A DNA stretch of 64,000 nt from Burkholderiaceae bacterium (GTDB lineage Bacteria > Pseudomonadota > Gammaproteobacteria > Burkholderiales > Burkholderiaceae_C), in assembly GCA_024235955.1 (NCBI GenBank), contig JACKLJ010000003.1:186001-250000 (forward strand), read 5' to 3'. Numbering within the stretch: the first letter of the stretch is position 1; every line of letters starts with the position of its first letter. Of this stretch, positions 13,666-21,263 are shown in pieces. Both the position numbers and the translations under genes were made by a program. Under the pieces are notes generated by a model. It did not search any database. It was not told the origin of the DNA and worked only from the letters and a program-made list of their open reading frames with translations.

Positions 13666-13896
13666 GGACTCGGATCGGTCGAAAGGTTGGATGAAGGGGT
13701 GCGGCCGGGCCGCCATGCGGGCCAGATGGGGGCGGGCGGCGCCACTTCAAGCGCATTCAGGCGAAGGCCACACGGTGCCTCATCGATCAATGCCGATGCG
13801 CGCCTGGGCAGGAGTGAGGTCGACATCCCGCTTGGCGCACCGGTCCCAGGCACTCCTGCCGACGCCGCATGGTGGCCGGATCATTCTTGGCAGACT

Positions 13897-14118
13897 TCAC
13901 GAGCCCGGTGCGTCTTCGGGGACATAGCACAGCAGGTCGCCTGGCTGGCAGTCCAGGTATGCGCAGATCTTCTCAAGCGTCTCGAACCGCACACCGCGAA
14001 TCTTGCCTTGCTTGAGCAGCGACATGTTGGCCTCCGTGATGCCTACAAATTCCGCCAGATCACGCGACTTGACCTTGCGCCGCGCAAGCATGAGATCCAG
14101 CCGGACGACGATGGGCAT
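13897..14118 (-). CDS. Small Xre/Cro-type transcriptional regulator (YozG-like)
   Basis: 73-residue DNA-binding protein made of a single Cro/C1-type helix-turn-helix: short basic start, then SRDLAEFVGITEANMSLLKQGK as the HTH core and FETLEKICAYLDCQPGDLL as the conserved following helices. It is translationally coupled to the upstream DUF2975 gene, whose stop overlaps its ATG by one base. A DUF2975 membrane protein with a tiny Xre regulator is a common two-gene unit. The partner may tether or modulate the regulator; this is inference. Confidence 0.88.
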   Translation of the reverse strand: MPIVVRLDLMLARRKVKSRDLAEFVGITEANMSLLKQGKIRGVRFETLEKICAYLDCQPGDLLCYVPEDAPGS

Positions 14119-14681
14119 CAGACGAAGCCCTCATTGTCTTCGGCCAACGAGTGCCCCTGGGTGATCACGGAGGCCATCAGCCACACCATGCCTGCGAAGA
14201 ACAGCAAAAGCACCTGCTCCGAGCCAATGGCCACAGACAGGTGCCGCTGCCCCGGTGGATTGCCCAGCGTCAGCAGAGACGAAATCGCGCTGTCGGCCAG
14301 CAGCGACGCCAGAGCAGCCCAAGCCACCCAGGCTGCAAAGCTCCCGAGCAGACGGGCCGCTTGCAGAGTGAAGACCTGTCCGCGGGAAAACATCTGGAAG
14401 CAAGACCCTGCCTGCCTCAGGCCCACTAGCAGCAAGGCCAGTGGCACGGCGGCGATGAGTGCCGCGACGATGCGCTGCCAATCGGCAAGCGGTTGCGCCA
14501 CGGCGTGCGTGGGAAGGTGAGCACCCGAGACGAGCGCAGCGTCACTGGCCGAGAGCCAGTACGTGGCCAGCGCCACCGGCAGCGCCAGCAGCAAGAGCCG
14601 GCACCCCCACATCATCGCGCAGCTGGCCAGCTGAAGCCGCGTTTTCAAGGGGGAATAGAGGGTTTTATGGGTGTCGATCAT
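14118..14681 (-). CDS. DUF2975 integral membrane protein
   Basis: 187 residues with four predicted membrane helices (about residues 23-45, 68-90, 110-132 and 150-172) and the short C-terminal tail found in DUF2975 proteins. ATG 14681 is the best start; an upstream extension runs through the divergent promoter region. It forms an operon with the small Xre regulator. An AT-rich palindrome sits just upstream, between this gene and the divergent lipoprotein gene, and is a natural candidate operator. Confidence 0.8.
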   Translation of the reverse strand: MIDTHKTLYSPLKTRLQLASCAMMWGCRLLLLALPVALATYWLSASDAALVSGAHLPTHAVAQPLADWQRIVAALIAAVPLALLLVGLRQAGSCFQMFSRGQVFTLQAARLLGSFAAWVAWAALASLLADSAISSLLTLGNPPGQRHLSVAIGSEQVLLLFFAGMVWLMASVITQGHSLAEDNEGFV

Positions 14682-14711
14682 GGGGCAGCTCTGAGCGTAG
14701 CGGTTGATTAA

Positions 14712-14732
14712 AATTATTGTCTTGCAATAATT
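14712..14732. promoter_or_regulatory. Palindromic operator candidate between divergent genes
   Basis: A perfect inverted repeat AATTATTG-(TCTTG)-CAATAATT lies in the only strongly AT-rich patch of this neighbourhood, between the Xre/DUF2975 pair (minus) and the lipoprotein gene (plus). Its size and position fit a dimeric Xre-type repressor controlling its own operon and perhaps the divergent gene. Confidence 0.55.
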
Positions 14733-14763
14733 ATTATCTGTAAAACAACCATTGTCAACTTCG

Positions 14764-15360
14764 ATGAGCCCTGCCCCTTCTCTCTTCCCTCGACGCAGTT
14801 TCCTGGCTGCAGTCTGCGCAGCGCTTGGCGCCTGCGGTGGCATTCCCTTGACCGCCCTTCCTCGGCTGAGCCGCCTGTCCGGCCAGTTGCTGGAGGCCGA
14901 TCCTGCCGAACTCATGGTGGCCGTCCAGGTGGATGCGCGCGTATCGCCGCCCCCTGGCAGCGCGCCCATCCTGACGATCCGGCTGACCCCCAAGGTCGAA
15001 GGCGCGTTTGCGCCCGTTGACCTTCGTGTGCCGCTGATGCTCGCCACAGCGGCCACCACGACCGGCCTGGAGCCGCCAGGCGCGGGCCGGCGCTGGTGGA
15101 TCTACGGCTTGTCCCAGGCCAACCAGGCGGAACTTCGCAAGGTACAGGACATGGTTCGCCATGCACAGGCGCAGCCCGGCTACCAGCGCGGTGGCACGCT
15201 GGTGATTGCCATGGAGCAGCGCGAACTGGCGGTCACGCCGCCGTCGCTGGACCATACCCGCTGGACCACCTGGATGCAGGTCAGCCGTCGCGAAGGTTTC
15301 TTCGAGATATGGACCGGCACGCCGCGAGAGGTGCGCGAGCTGGCTGGCACAAGACGATAG
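14764..15360 (+). CDS. Putative lipoprotein of unknown function with Tat-like signal
   Basis: 198 residues from ATG 14764. The N-terminus has PRRSFLAAV, close to the twin-arginine consensus, followed by a hydrophobic stretch ending in the lipobox LGAC, so it is probably exported and lipidated. The mature part is beta-rich with no motif I recognise. A weak in-frame TTG 12 bases upstream is an alternative start. It is divergent from the DUF2975/Xre pair across the palindrome and convergent with the pseudouridine synthase gene. Confidence 0.6.
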   Translation: MSPAPSLFPRRSFLAAVCAALGACGGIPLTALPRLSRLSGQLLEADPAELMVAVQVDARVSPPPGSAPILTIRLTPKVEGAFAPVDLRVPLMLATAATTTGLEPPGAGRRWWIYGLSQANQAELRKVQDMVRHAQAQPGYQRGGTLVIAMEQRELAVTPPSLDHTRWTTWMQVSRREGFFEIWTGTPREVRELAGTRR

Positions 15361-15423
15361 GGCCACGGCGGGGCAGCCCCGGCGAGCGCCTGGGGAGCGA
15401 TCGTTGCCCAGGCTTTGCCGAGT

Positions 15424-16251
15424 TCAAAAGCGCTCCTGCTCGCCCAGGTAGCGCCACTGCCCCACCGGCAGATGCCCCAGCGCAATCTGGCCGATGCGCA
15501 CGCGCTTCAGGCCCGTCACCGTCAGGCCTACGGCCTCGCACATGCGGCGGATCTGGCGCTTCTTGCCTTCCTTGAGCACGAAGCGCAACTGCTCCGGGTT
15601 CTGCCAGCTCACCTGCGCGGGCTTGAGCGGCTGACCGTCCAGCGACAGGCCGTGACGCAGGCGCGCCAGCTGCGCGGGCGGGAAAGCGGCCTGCACGTTG
15701 ATCGCCACCTGGCCCATCTGTACGCGCACCAGGTATTCCTTTTCGACGTCGGAATCCTCGCCGATCAGCTGGCGGGCCACGCGGCCGTCCTGTGTGAGCA
15801 CGAGCAGGCCGGTGGAATCGATGTCCAGCCGCCCGGCCGGCGCCAGGCCCTTGCGCTGCGCCGGCGTGAAGCGGGTGCGGCTGGCGTCGCCGCGCCAGTG
15901 GTGGCGCGGCTCCACCAGCACCACGGCGGGTTCGTAGCCGTCTTCCGCCTGGCCGCTCACGTAGCCCACGGGCTTGTGCAGCAGGATGGTCACGCGCTGC
16001 GCCTGCGCGTGGGCGGCCTCGCGCTGGACCGTTACGTGGTCCTGCGGCAGCACCTTGGTACCCATGGCGGCCACCTCGCCGTTCACGCGCACCCAGCCGC
16101 GCTCGATCCATTCGTCCGCCTCGCGGCGCGAGCACAGCCCCATGTCGGCCAGCCGCTTGTTCAGCCGCACCGTGCCGCCACCGGCCGGCGCACCGGCAAC
16201 GGATAGCGCGCCATCGGGGCGTGGGGCGCGGCGAAAGCCTGAGGATGTCAT
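15424..16251 (-). CDS. 23S rRNA pseudouridine synthase, RluB/RluE/RluF (RsuA) type
   Basis: 275 residues. An N-terminal S4 RNA-binding domain (VRLNKRLADMGLCSRREADEW, about residues 28-48) is followed by the RsuA-family catalytic domain. The catalytic aspartate is D143 in AGRLDIDSTGLLVL. The C-terminal motif KEGKKRQIRRMCEAVGLTV is typical of this family. Sequence alone does not decide between RluF-like and RluB-like specificity; the strand RMCEAVGLTVTGLKRVRIG favours an RluF-type assignment. The start is ATG 16251; further upstream the frame runs into an R1 repeat. Confidence 0.88.
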   Translation of the reverse strand: MTSSGFRRAPRPDGALSVAGAPAGGGTVRLNKRLADMGLCSRREADEWIERGWVRVNGEVAAMGTKVLPQDHVTVQREAAHAQAQRVTILLHKPVGYVSGQAEDGYEPAVVLVEPRHHWRGDASRTRFTPAQRKGLAPAGRLDIDSTGLLVLTQDGRVARQLIGEDSDVEKEYLVRVQMGQVAINVQAAFPPAQLARLRHGLSLDGQPLKPAQVSWQNPEQLRFVLKEGKKRQIRRMCEAVGLTVTGLKRVRIGQIALGHLPVGQWRYLGEQERF

Positions 16252-16265
16252 GAAAGGATTATGGA

Positions 16266-16331
16266 TTGCTATCAAATTGATGGCTGCCTGCGCCTGCCAG
16301 TATTGGGCAAAAGGCCGGTTTGACTTCAAAA
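16266..16331 (+). repeat. R1 dispersed repeat, copy 2 (intergenic)
   Basis: Contains GCTATCAAATTGATGGCTGCCTGCGCC-like R1 sequence followed by TTGGGCAAAAGGCCGG and an A-rich end. It lies just upstream of the pseudouridine synthase gene, next to an R2 repeat. Confidence 0.8.
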
Positions 16332-16365
16332 ATACTGAAACCATTGCAATGCGTCTTGGCCACCC

Positions 16366-16474
16366 CCAAAGGCCGCGGAGCAGGCCCATCCAGCGAACGC
16401 CGTGCCCGGACCCGCGCCGGGCACCGGCGTTGTCTCCCCTCAGGGGGGAAGGCGCGCCAGCGACTCAGGGGGGG
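16366..16474 (-). repeat. R2 dispersed repeat, copy 1 (codes for the tail of the Crp/Fnr protein)
   Basis: The reverse orientation of the R2 unit starts with GGCCGCGGAGCAGGCC and ends with GACTCAGGGGGGG. It carries two GC-rich inverted repeats. The 3' end of the Crp/Fnr gene runs into it, so the last dozen residues (RSPPESLARLPP) and the stop codon come from repeat sequence. Confidence 0.75.
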
Positions 16475-17165
16475 ACCTCAGCGCGCCAAGATCCAGAATC
16501 CGCAACCCCCCGTACTCGATGCGCAGCAGCCCTTGCGCCGCCAGCGCCTGCAGCGCCTCGTTCACGCGCTGGCGCGACAGGCCCACCAGATAGGCCAGCT
16601 CCTGCTGCGTGATGCGCAGCACCTCGCCCACGCCGGGGAACAGCACCGGATTCACCAGCGCCGCCAGGCTGCGGGCCACGCGCTGCTCGGGGTTGGGGGT
16701 GCGGTCGGCCTCGATGGCGCCGATGAACTGCGCCAGCCGCTCGTTCAGCTGGTTCATCACGAAACGGTTGAAGCCGATCGAATGGTCCAGCAGCCAGTGG
16801 AAGGTGTCCACCGGCAGCCCGGCCACCAGGCTCTTGCGCAGCGCCTGCACGTTGTAGCGGTAGGGCTCGCGCTTCATCGTCGTGCCCTCGCCGAACCAGC
16901 CGCCGGGCGTGAGGCCGGAGTAGGTGATGGTCTGGCCGCCGGCGGTGTCGGTGCTCATCTTCAGCAGGCCCTCGACCACGCCGAACCAGTAGGTCGCCGG
17001 CCGGCCTACGCGGCAGATTAGGTCGCCCGGCGCGGCTTCGCCGATGCGCAGCTCCGCCTCCACGCGCCCCCGCACGCCGCGCTCCAGATGCGCGAGCCAG
17101 GGCACGCCGGCCAGCTCGTCGTCGTTGAGCAGGCGGCGGCGGTCGTGCAGGCTGGGGGATGGCAT
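16440..17165 (-). CDS. Crp/Fnr family transcriptional regulator
   Basis: 241 residues. A cyclic-nucleotide-type sensory domain spans residues 25-140 (for example GDLICRVGRPATYWFGVVEG and GGWFGEGTTM), followed by a dimerisation helix. The C-terminal winged HTH has recognition helix LSRQRVNEALQAL. Only one cysteine is visible, so it does not look like an Fe-S oxygen sensor of the FNR class. The gene is divergent from the acyl-CoA ligase/ABC operon, and a TTGTCGT-N4-ACGACAA dyad lies between them, which makes that operon its probable target. The C-terminal tail is encoded by an R2 repeat. Confidence 0.88.
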   Translation of the reverse strand: MPSPSLHDRRRLLNDDELAGVPWLAHLERGVRGRVEAELRIGEAAPGDLICRVGRPATYWFGVVEGLLKMSTDTAGGQTITYSGLTPGGWFGEGTTMKREPYRYNVQALRKSLVAGLPVDTFHWLLDHSIGFNRFVMNQLNERLAQFIGAIEADRTPNPEQRVARSLAALVNPVLFPGVGEVLRITQQELAYLVGLSRQRVNEALQALAAQGLLRIEYGGLRILDLGALRSPPESLARLPP

Positions 17166-17200
17166 GGCTTAGGGAAATACCTAGGCGGATCGGGGTTCAA

Positions 17201-17245
17201 TTGTCGTCCAAACGACAACATGGCGTCAAAGTCTGGGCCTACCAT
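17201..17245 (+). promoter_or_regulatory. Crp/Fnr-type operator and class II-like promoter of the ligase/ABC operon
   Basis: The dyad TTGTCGT-CCAA-ACGACAA (17201-17218) has perfect 7-base arms and the 4-base spacing of Crp/Fnr sites. A -10-like TACCAT lies at 17240-17245 and no -35 hexamer is evident. If transcription starts about 7 bases after the -10, the dyad is centred near -42, the class II activator position. The divergent Crp/Fnr gene is the obvious regulator. Confidence 0.62.
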
Positions 17246-17308
17246 GCGAAGCATTAAACGGCCCGCCCCGCGCCGGGCGGCCCCACAAGATCAGGAGACA
17301 CCTCGCCC

Positions 17309-19258
17309 ATGGCGACCACCTTCCCGCGCCTTCTGCAAAAGCACGCCAGCGAGCGCCCAAGCGCGCCCGCGCTGCGCGAGAAGGAATACGGCATCTGGCA
17401 GACCTGGAGCTGGCAGCGCGCGCTGGATGAAGTGCGCTGGATGGCGATGGGCCTGTCCGCGCTCGGCTTCGCGCCCGGGCAGAACCTGGCCATCGTGGGC
17501 GACAACCGCCCGCACCTGTACCTGATGTTCCTGGCCGCGCAAAGCCTGCGCGGCGTGCCGGTGCCCATGTACCAGGACGCCGTGGCCGCCGAGATGGCCT
17601 TCGTGCTGCGCGATGCCGAGGTGCACTTCGCCTTCGCCGAAGACCAGGAGCAGGTCGACAAGCTGCTGGAGCTGCGCGCCGCCGAGGGCGAGGAGGCCGT
17701 GCCCGGCCTCACCCACATCATCTACGACGACCCGCGCGGCCTGCGCAACTACACCGACGCGGGCCTGATCAGCGTCGACGAGCTGATGGCCCTGGGCCGC
17801 AAGCACGATGAGCTGCACCCGCAGCTGTTCGGGCAAGGGGTCGCGCAGGGGCAGCCGGACGACGTGTCGGTGATCCTCTACACCTCCGGCACCACCGGCC
17901 GGCCCAAGGGTGTGTGCCAGACGCACGCCAGCTTCATCGGCGCGGCCGAGGGTGGCGTGACCACCGACGGACTGAACGGCAAGGACAACGTGCTCTCCTA
18001 CCTGCCTCCGGCCTGGGTGGGCGACCACCTGTTCTCCCTGGCGCAGTGGCTGGTGGCGGGCTTCACCATCAATTGTCCGGAATCCAGCGACACGGTGGCC
18101 ATCGACATGCGCGAGATCGGCCCCACCTACTACTTCGCGCCGCCGCGGGTGTTCGAGGGCATGCTGACATCGGTGTCGATCCGCATGGAAGATGCGGCCA
18201 GGATCAAGCAGCGCATGCACGCCGTCTTCATGGACGTGGCGCGCCGCGTGGGCGCCGACATCCTCGATGGCAAGCCGGTGGGCGCGCTGGACCGCCTGAA
18301 GTACGCCCTGGGCAACGTGCTGGTGTACGGGCCGCTGAAGAACGCCATGGGGCTGACGCGCATCCGCGTGGCCTACACGGCGGGCGCGGCCATCGGACCG
18401 GACCTGTTCCGCTTCTTCCGTTCCATCGGCGTCAACCTCAAGCAGCTGTACGGTCAGACCGAAACCTGCGCCTACGTCTGCATCCAGAAGAACGGCCGCG
18501 TCAAGTTCAGCAGCGTGGGCGAGGTGGCGCCGGGCATCGAGCTGAAGATCGCCGACAACGGCGAGGTGCTGGTCAAGGGCGTGTCGGTGCTCAAGGAATA
18601 CTACAAGCGCCCGGACGCCACCGCCGAGGTGATGGACGCCGAGGGCTACTTCCACACCGGCGACGCCGGTGTGCTCGACCACGATGGCCACCTGCGCATC
18701 ATCGACCGCGCCAAGGACGTCGGCAAGATGGCCGGCGGCGCCATGTTCGCGCCCAACTACATCGAGAACAAGCTCAAGTTCTTCCCGCAGGTGAAGGAAG
18801 CGGTGTGTTTCGGCACCGGCCGGGAGCAGGTCTGCGCCTTCCTCAACATCGACTTCGACGCCGTGGGCAACTGGGCCGAGCGCCAGGGCCTGCCCTACGC
18901 CGGCTACGTGGACCTGGCCGGCAAGCCCGAGGTGCTGGCCATGATGAAGGAGTGCGTCGAGAAGGTGAACGCCGACCTGGCGGCCGAGGAGGGCATGGAA
19001 GACACCCAGATCGCCCGCTTCCTGGTGCTGCACAAGGAACTCGACCCCGACGACGACGAACTCACCCGCACACGCAAGGTGCGGCGCAACTTCATCGGCG
19101 ACAAGTACGGCGTGCTGATCGACGCGCTGTATTCTGATCGCAGCGAGCAGTTCATCGAAACCGCGGTGAAGTTCGAGGACGGCCGCACCGGCAAGGTCAG
19201 CGCCACCCTGCAGATCCTGGAGGCCAAGCGCTTCCCGCCCGTCAGGGAGGCCGCATGA
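17309..19258 (+). CDS. Long AMP-forming acyl-CoA ligase (FadD/long-chain type)
   Basis: 649-residue adenylate-forming enzyme that activates a carboxylic acid to its CoA thioester. Motifs present are the P-loop VILYTSGTTGRPKG (about residues 188-201), the A5 motif YGQTETCAYVC, the A7 region GYFHTGDAGVLDHDG and the A8 hinge IIDRAKDVGKMAGG. The length and the helical C-terminal region match long-chain acyl-CoA synthetases rather than the shorter aryl ligases. It heads a seven-gene unit with a HAAT-family ABC transporter and overlaps livG by 4 bases. The operon logic (uptake then CoA activation) suggests a fatty or aromatic acid; the substrate is not deducible here. Confidence 0.9.
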   Translation: MATTFPRLLQKHASERPSAPALREKEYGIWQTWSWQRALDEVRWMAMGLSALGFAPGQNLAIVGDNRPHLYLMFLAAQSLRGVPVPMYQDAVAAEMAFVLRDAEVHFAFAEDQEQVDKLLELRAAEGEEAVPGLTHIIYDDPRGLRNYTDAGLISVDELMALGRKHDELHPQLFGQGVAQGQPDDVSVILYTSGTTGRPKGVCQTHASFIGAAEGGVTTDGLNGKDNVLSYLPPAWVGDHLFSLAQWLVAGFTINCPESSDTVAIDMREIGPTYYFAPPRVFEGMLTSVSIRMEDAARIKQRMHAVFMDVARRVGADILDGKPVGALDRLKYALGNVLVYGPLKNAMGLTRIRVAYTAGAAIGPDLFRFFRSIGVNLKQLYGQTETCAYVCIQKNGRVKFSSVGEVAPGIELKIADNGEVLVKGVSVLKEYYKRPDATAEVMDAEGYFHTGDAGVLDHDGHLRIIDRAKDVGKMAGGAMFAPNYIENKLKFFPQVKEAVCFGTGREQVCAFLNIDFDAVGNWAERQGLPYAGYVDLAGKPEVLAMMKECVEKVNADLAAEEGMEDTQIARFLVLHKELDPDDDELTRTRKVRRNFIGDKYGVLIDALYSDRSEQFIETAVKFEDGRTGKVSATLQILEAKRFPPVREAA

Positions 19259-20103
19259 ACGCCGTGGCAACTCCTGAAACGATAGCTGCCGGCGCCAGCC
19301 AGATGCCGGCTGCAGCCGAAAATGGCCGGAAGATCGGCGACGTGGCGCTGGACATCCAGAACATCAGCCTGCGCTTCGGCGGCGTGAAGGCGCTCACCGA
19401 CATCAGCTTCGACGTGCGCGAGCACGAGATCCGCTCGATCATCGGCCCCAACGGCGCCGGCAAGAGCTCGATGCTCAACTGCATCAACGGCGTGTACACG
19501 CCTACCGAAGGCAGCATCACCTTCCGCGGCAAGACCTTCAGCCACATGAACAGCCGCCAGGTGGCCGAGATGGGCGTGGCGCGCACCTTCCAGAACCTGG
19601 CCCTGTTCAAGGGCATGAGCGTGCTGGACAACATCATGACCGGCCGCAACCTCAAGATCAAAAGCAACCTGCTGCTGCAGGCGCTGCGCTGGGGCCCGGC
19701 CGAGCGCGAGGAAATCCGCCACCGCGAGTTCGTCGAACGCATCATCGATTTCCTGGAGATCCAGGCGCACCGCAAGACACCGGTGGGCCAGCTGCCCTAT
19801 GGCCTGCAGAAGCGCGTGGACCTGGGCCGCGCGCTGGCGATGGAGCCGCAGGTGCTGCTGCTGGACGAGCCCATGGCCGGCATGAACGTCGAGGAAAAGC
19901 AGGACATGAGCCGCTTCATCCTGGACGTGAACGACGAGTTCGGCACCACCATCGTGCTGATCGAGCACGACATGGGCGTGGTGATGGACATCTCCGACCG
20001 CGTGGTCGTGCTCGACTACGGCAAGAAGATCGGCGACGGCACCCCCGAAGAGGTGCGCAACAACGAGGACGTGATCAGCGCGTACCTCGGGACGAGTCAT
20101 TGA
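19255..20103 (+). CDS. HAAT-family ABC transporter ATP-binding protein (LivG-like)
   Basis: 282-residue ATPase of a branched-chain-amino-acid-type importer. Walker A GPNGAGKS is at residues 64-71, the signature region LPYGLQKRVDLGRAL at about 180-194, and Walker B LLLDEPMAGMN at about 201-211. The C-terminal ending with EEVRNNEDVISAYLG is typical of LivG. The first 28 residues are extra relative to LivG and are rich in Ala; part is encoded by R1-like sequence. The start overlaps the ligase stop (ATGA), so expression is coupled. Confidence 0.92.
   Translation: MNAVATPETIAAGASQMPAAAENGRKIGDVALDIQNISLRFGGVKALTDISFDVREHEIRSIIGPNGAGKSSMLNCINGVYTPTEGSITFRGKTFSHMNSRQVAEMGVARTFQNLALFKGMSVLDNIMTGRNLKIKSNLLLQALRWGPAEREEIRHREFVERIIDFLEIQAHRKTPVGQLPYGLQKRVDLGRALAMEPQVLLLDEPMAGMNVEEKQDMSRFILDVNDEFGTTIVLIEHDMGVVMDISDRVVVLDYGKKIGDGTPEEVRNNEDVISAYLGTSH
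19279..19329 (+). repeat. R1-like sequence inside livG (in frame)
   Basis: ACGATAGCTGCCGGCGCC followed by GCCGGCTGCAGCC and AAAATGGCC resembles the R1 unit and sits in the non-conserved N-terminal extension of the LivG-like protein, read without a stop. Confidence 0.55.
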
Positions 20104-20110
20104 AATGGGA

Positions 20111-20227
20111 CACCCCCCTGAGTCGCTGCGCGCCTTCCCCCCTCTTGCTTCGCGAGGGGGGACACCGCTGGTGGCCGGGGAGACCCCGGCCACGGCGGTC
20201 GCTGGCTGGGCCTGCTCCGCGGCCGTC
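20111..20227 (+). repeat. R2 dispersed repeat, copy 2
   Basis: Starts 8 bases after the livG stop with CCCCCCTGAGTCGCTGCGCG. It contains a CCCCCCTC/GAGGGGGG hairpin and a GGCCGGGG/CCCCGGCC hairpin and ends at GGCCTGCTCCGCGGCC. It fills most of the gap between livG and livH. Confidence 0.85.
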
Positions 20228-20265
20228 GGATGCCTGCGGCGCCAGACTGCACTGAGAGACTGAAC

Positions 20266-21195
20266 ATGGGATTCTTTCTGGAAACACTGCTCGGCGGCCT
20301 GATGACGGGCATGCTGTACGCGCTGGTGGCGCTGGGCTTCGTGCTGATCTTCAAGGCCTCGGGCGTGTTCAACTTCGCCCAGGGCGCGATGGTGCTGTTC
20401 GCCGCGCTGGCGATGGCGCGCTTTTCCGAATGGTTCCCGGGCTGGCTGGGGCTGGACAACAAGATCGTCGCCAACCTGCTGGCCTTCGTGGCCGCCGGGG
20501 CGCTGATGTTCGTGGTGGCCTGGCTGGTGGAGCACCTGGTGCTGCGCCACCTGGTGAACCAGGAAGGCGCCACGCTGCTGATGGCCACGCTGGGCATCAC
20601 CTATTTCCTGGAAGGCATGGGCCAGTCGCTGTTCGGCAGCGACATCTACAGCATCGACATCGGCATGCCCAAGGATCCGATGTTCCTGTTCGAGAACACC
20701 TTCCAGGGCGGCATCCTGGTGAACAAGGAAGACCTGATCGCCGCGCTGATCGCCGCGGCGCTGGTGGCGGCGCTGTCGGTGTTCTTCCAGAAGACCAAGA
20801 CCGGCCGGGCGCTGCGCGCCGTGGCCGACGACCACCAGGCCGCGCAGTCGATCGGCATTCCGCTGTCGCGCATCTGGGTGATCGTCTGGACGGTGGCCGG
20901 CGTGGTGGCACTGGTGGCCGGGATGATCTGGGGCAGCAAGCTGGGCGTGCAGTTCTCGCTGGCCACGGTGGCGCTGCGCGCGCTGCCGGTGGTGATCCTG
21001 GGTGGCCTGACCAGCGTGCCGGGCGCCATCATCGGCGGGCTGATCATCGGCGTGGGCGAGAAGCTGTCGGAGGTGTACCTCGGCCCCTATGTGGGCGGCG
21101 GCATCGAGATCTGGTTCGCCTACGTGCTGGCGCTGGTGTTCCTGCTGTTCCGCCCACAGGGCCTGTTCGGCGAGAAGATCATCGATCGCGTATGA
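20266..21195 (+). CDS. HAAT-family ABC transporter permease (LivH-like)
   Basis: 309-residue inner-membrane permease with about eight hydrophobic helices and the LivH hallmarks MLYALVALGFVLIFKASGVFNFAQGA near the N-terminus and LRALPVVILGGLTSVPGAIIGG in the C-terminal half (the ATPase-coupling loop). The start is ATG 20266; upstream sequence is an R2 repeat. It pairs with the LivM-like permease to form the translocation channel. Confidence 0.93.
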   Translation: MGFFLETLLGGLMTGMLYALVALGFVLIFKASGVFNFAQGAMVLFAALAMARFSEWFPGWLGLDNKIVANLLAFVAAGALMFVVAWLVEHLVLRHLVNQEGATLLMATLGITYFLEGMGQSLFGSDIYSIDIGMPKDPMFLFENTFQGGILVNKEDLIAALIAAALVAALSVFFQKTKTGRALRAVADDHQAAQSIGIPLSRIWVIVWTVAGVVALVAGMIWGSKLGVQFSLATVALRALPVVILGGLTSVPGAIIGGLIIGVGEKLSEVYLGPYVGGGIEIWFAYVLALVFLLFRPQGLFGEKIIDRV

Positions 21196-21260
21196 GCTAT
21201 CAATTCAATAGCTGCCTGCGCCCGTCACTCAAGGGCCAAAGGCCGATTTGATTCATAAAA
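21196..21260 (+). repeat. R1 dispersed repeat, copy 3 (intergenic)
   Basis: A nearly complete R1 unit: GCTATCAATTCAATAGCTGC, then CTGCGCCCGTCACTCAAGGG, then CCAAAGGCCGATTTG and an A-rich end. It abuts the livH stop and ends 3 bases before the livM start, so it occupies the position where a ribosome site would be expected. Confidence 0.9.
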
Positions 21261-21263
21261 GCC

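Noticed and set aside
12163..14520. Long plus-strand frame across htpG and the DUF2975 region
   Set aside because: Antisense to htpG and to the Xre/DUF2975 genes, all three of which are recognisable; composition is typical of shadow frames.
17291..19270. Long minus-strand frame opposite the acyl-CoA ligase
   Set aside because: The plus strand has all adenylation motifs; the minus frame has none and is a shadow.
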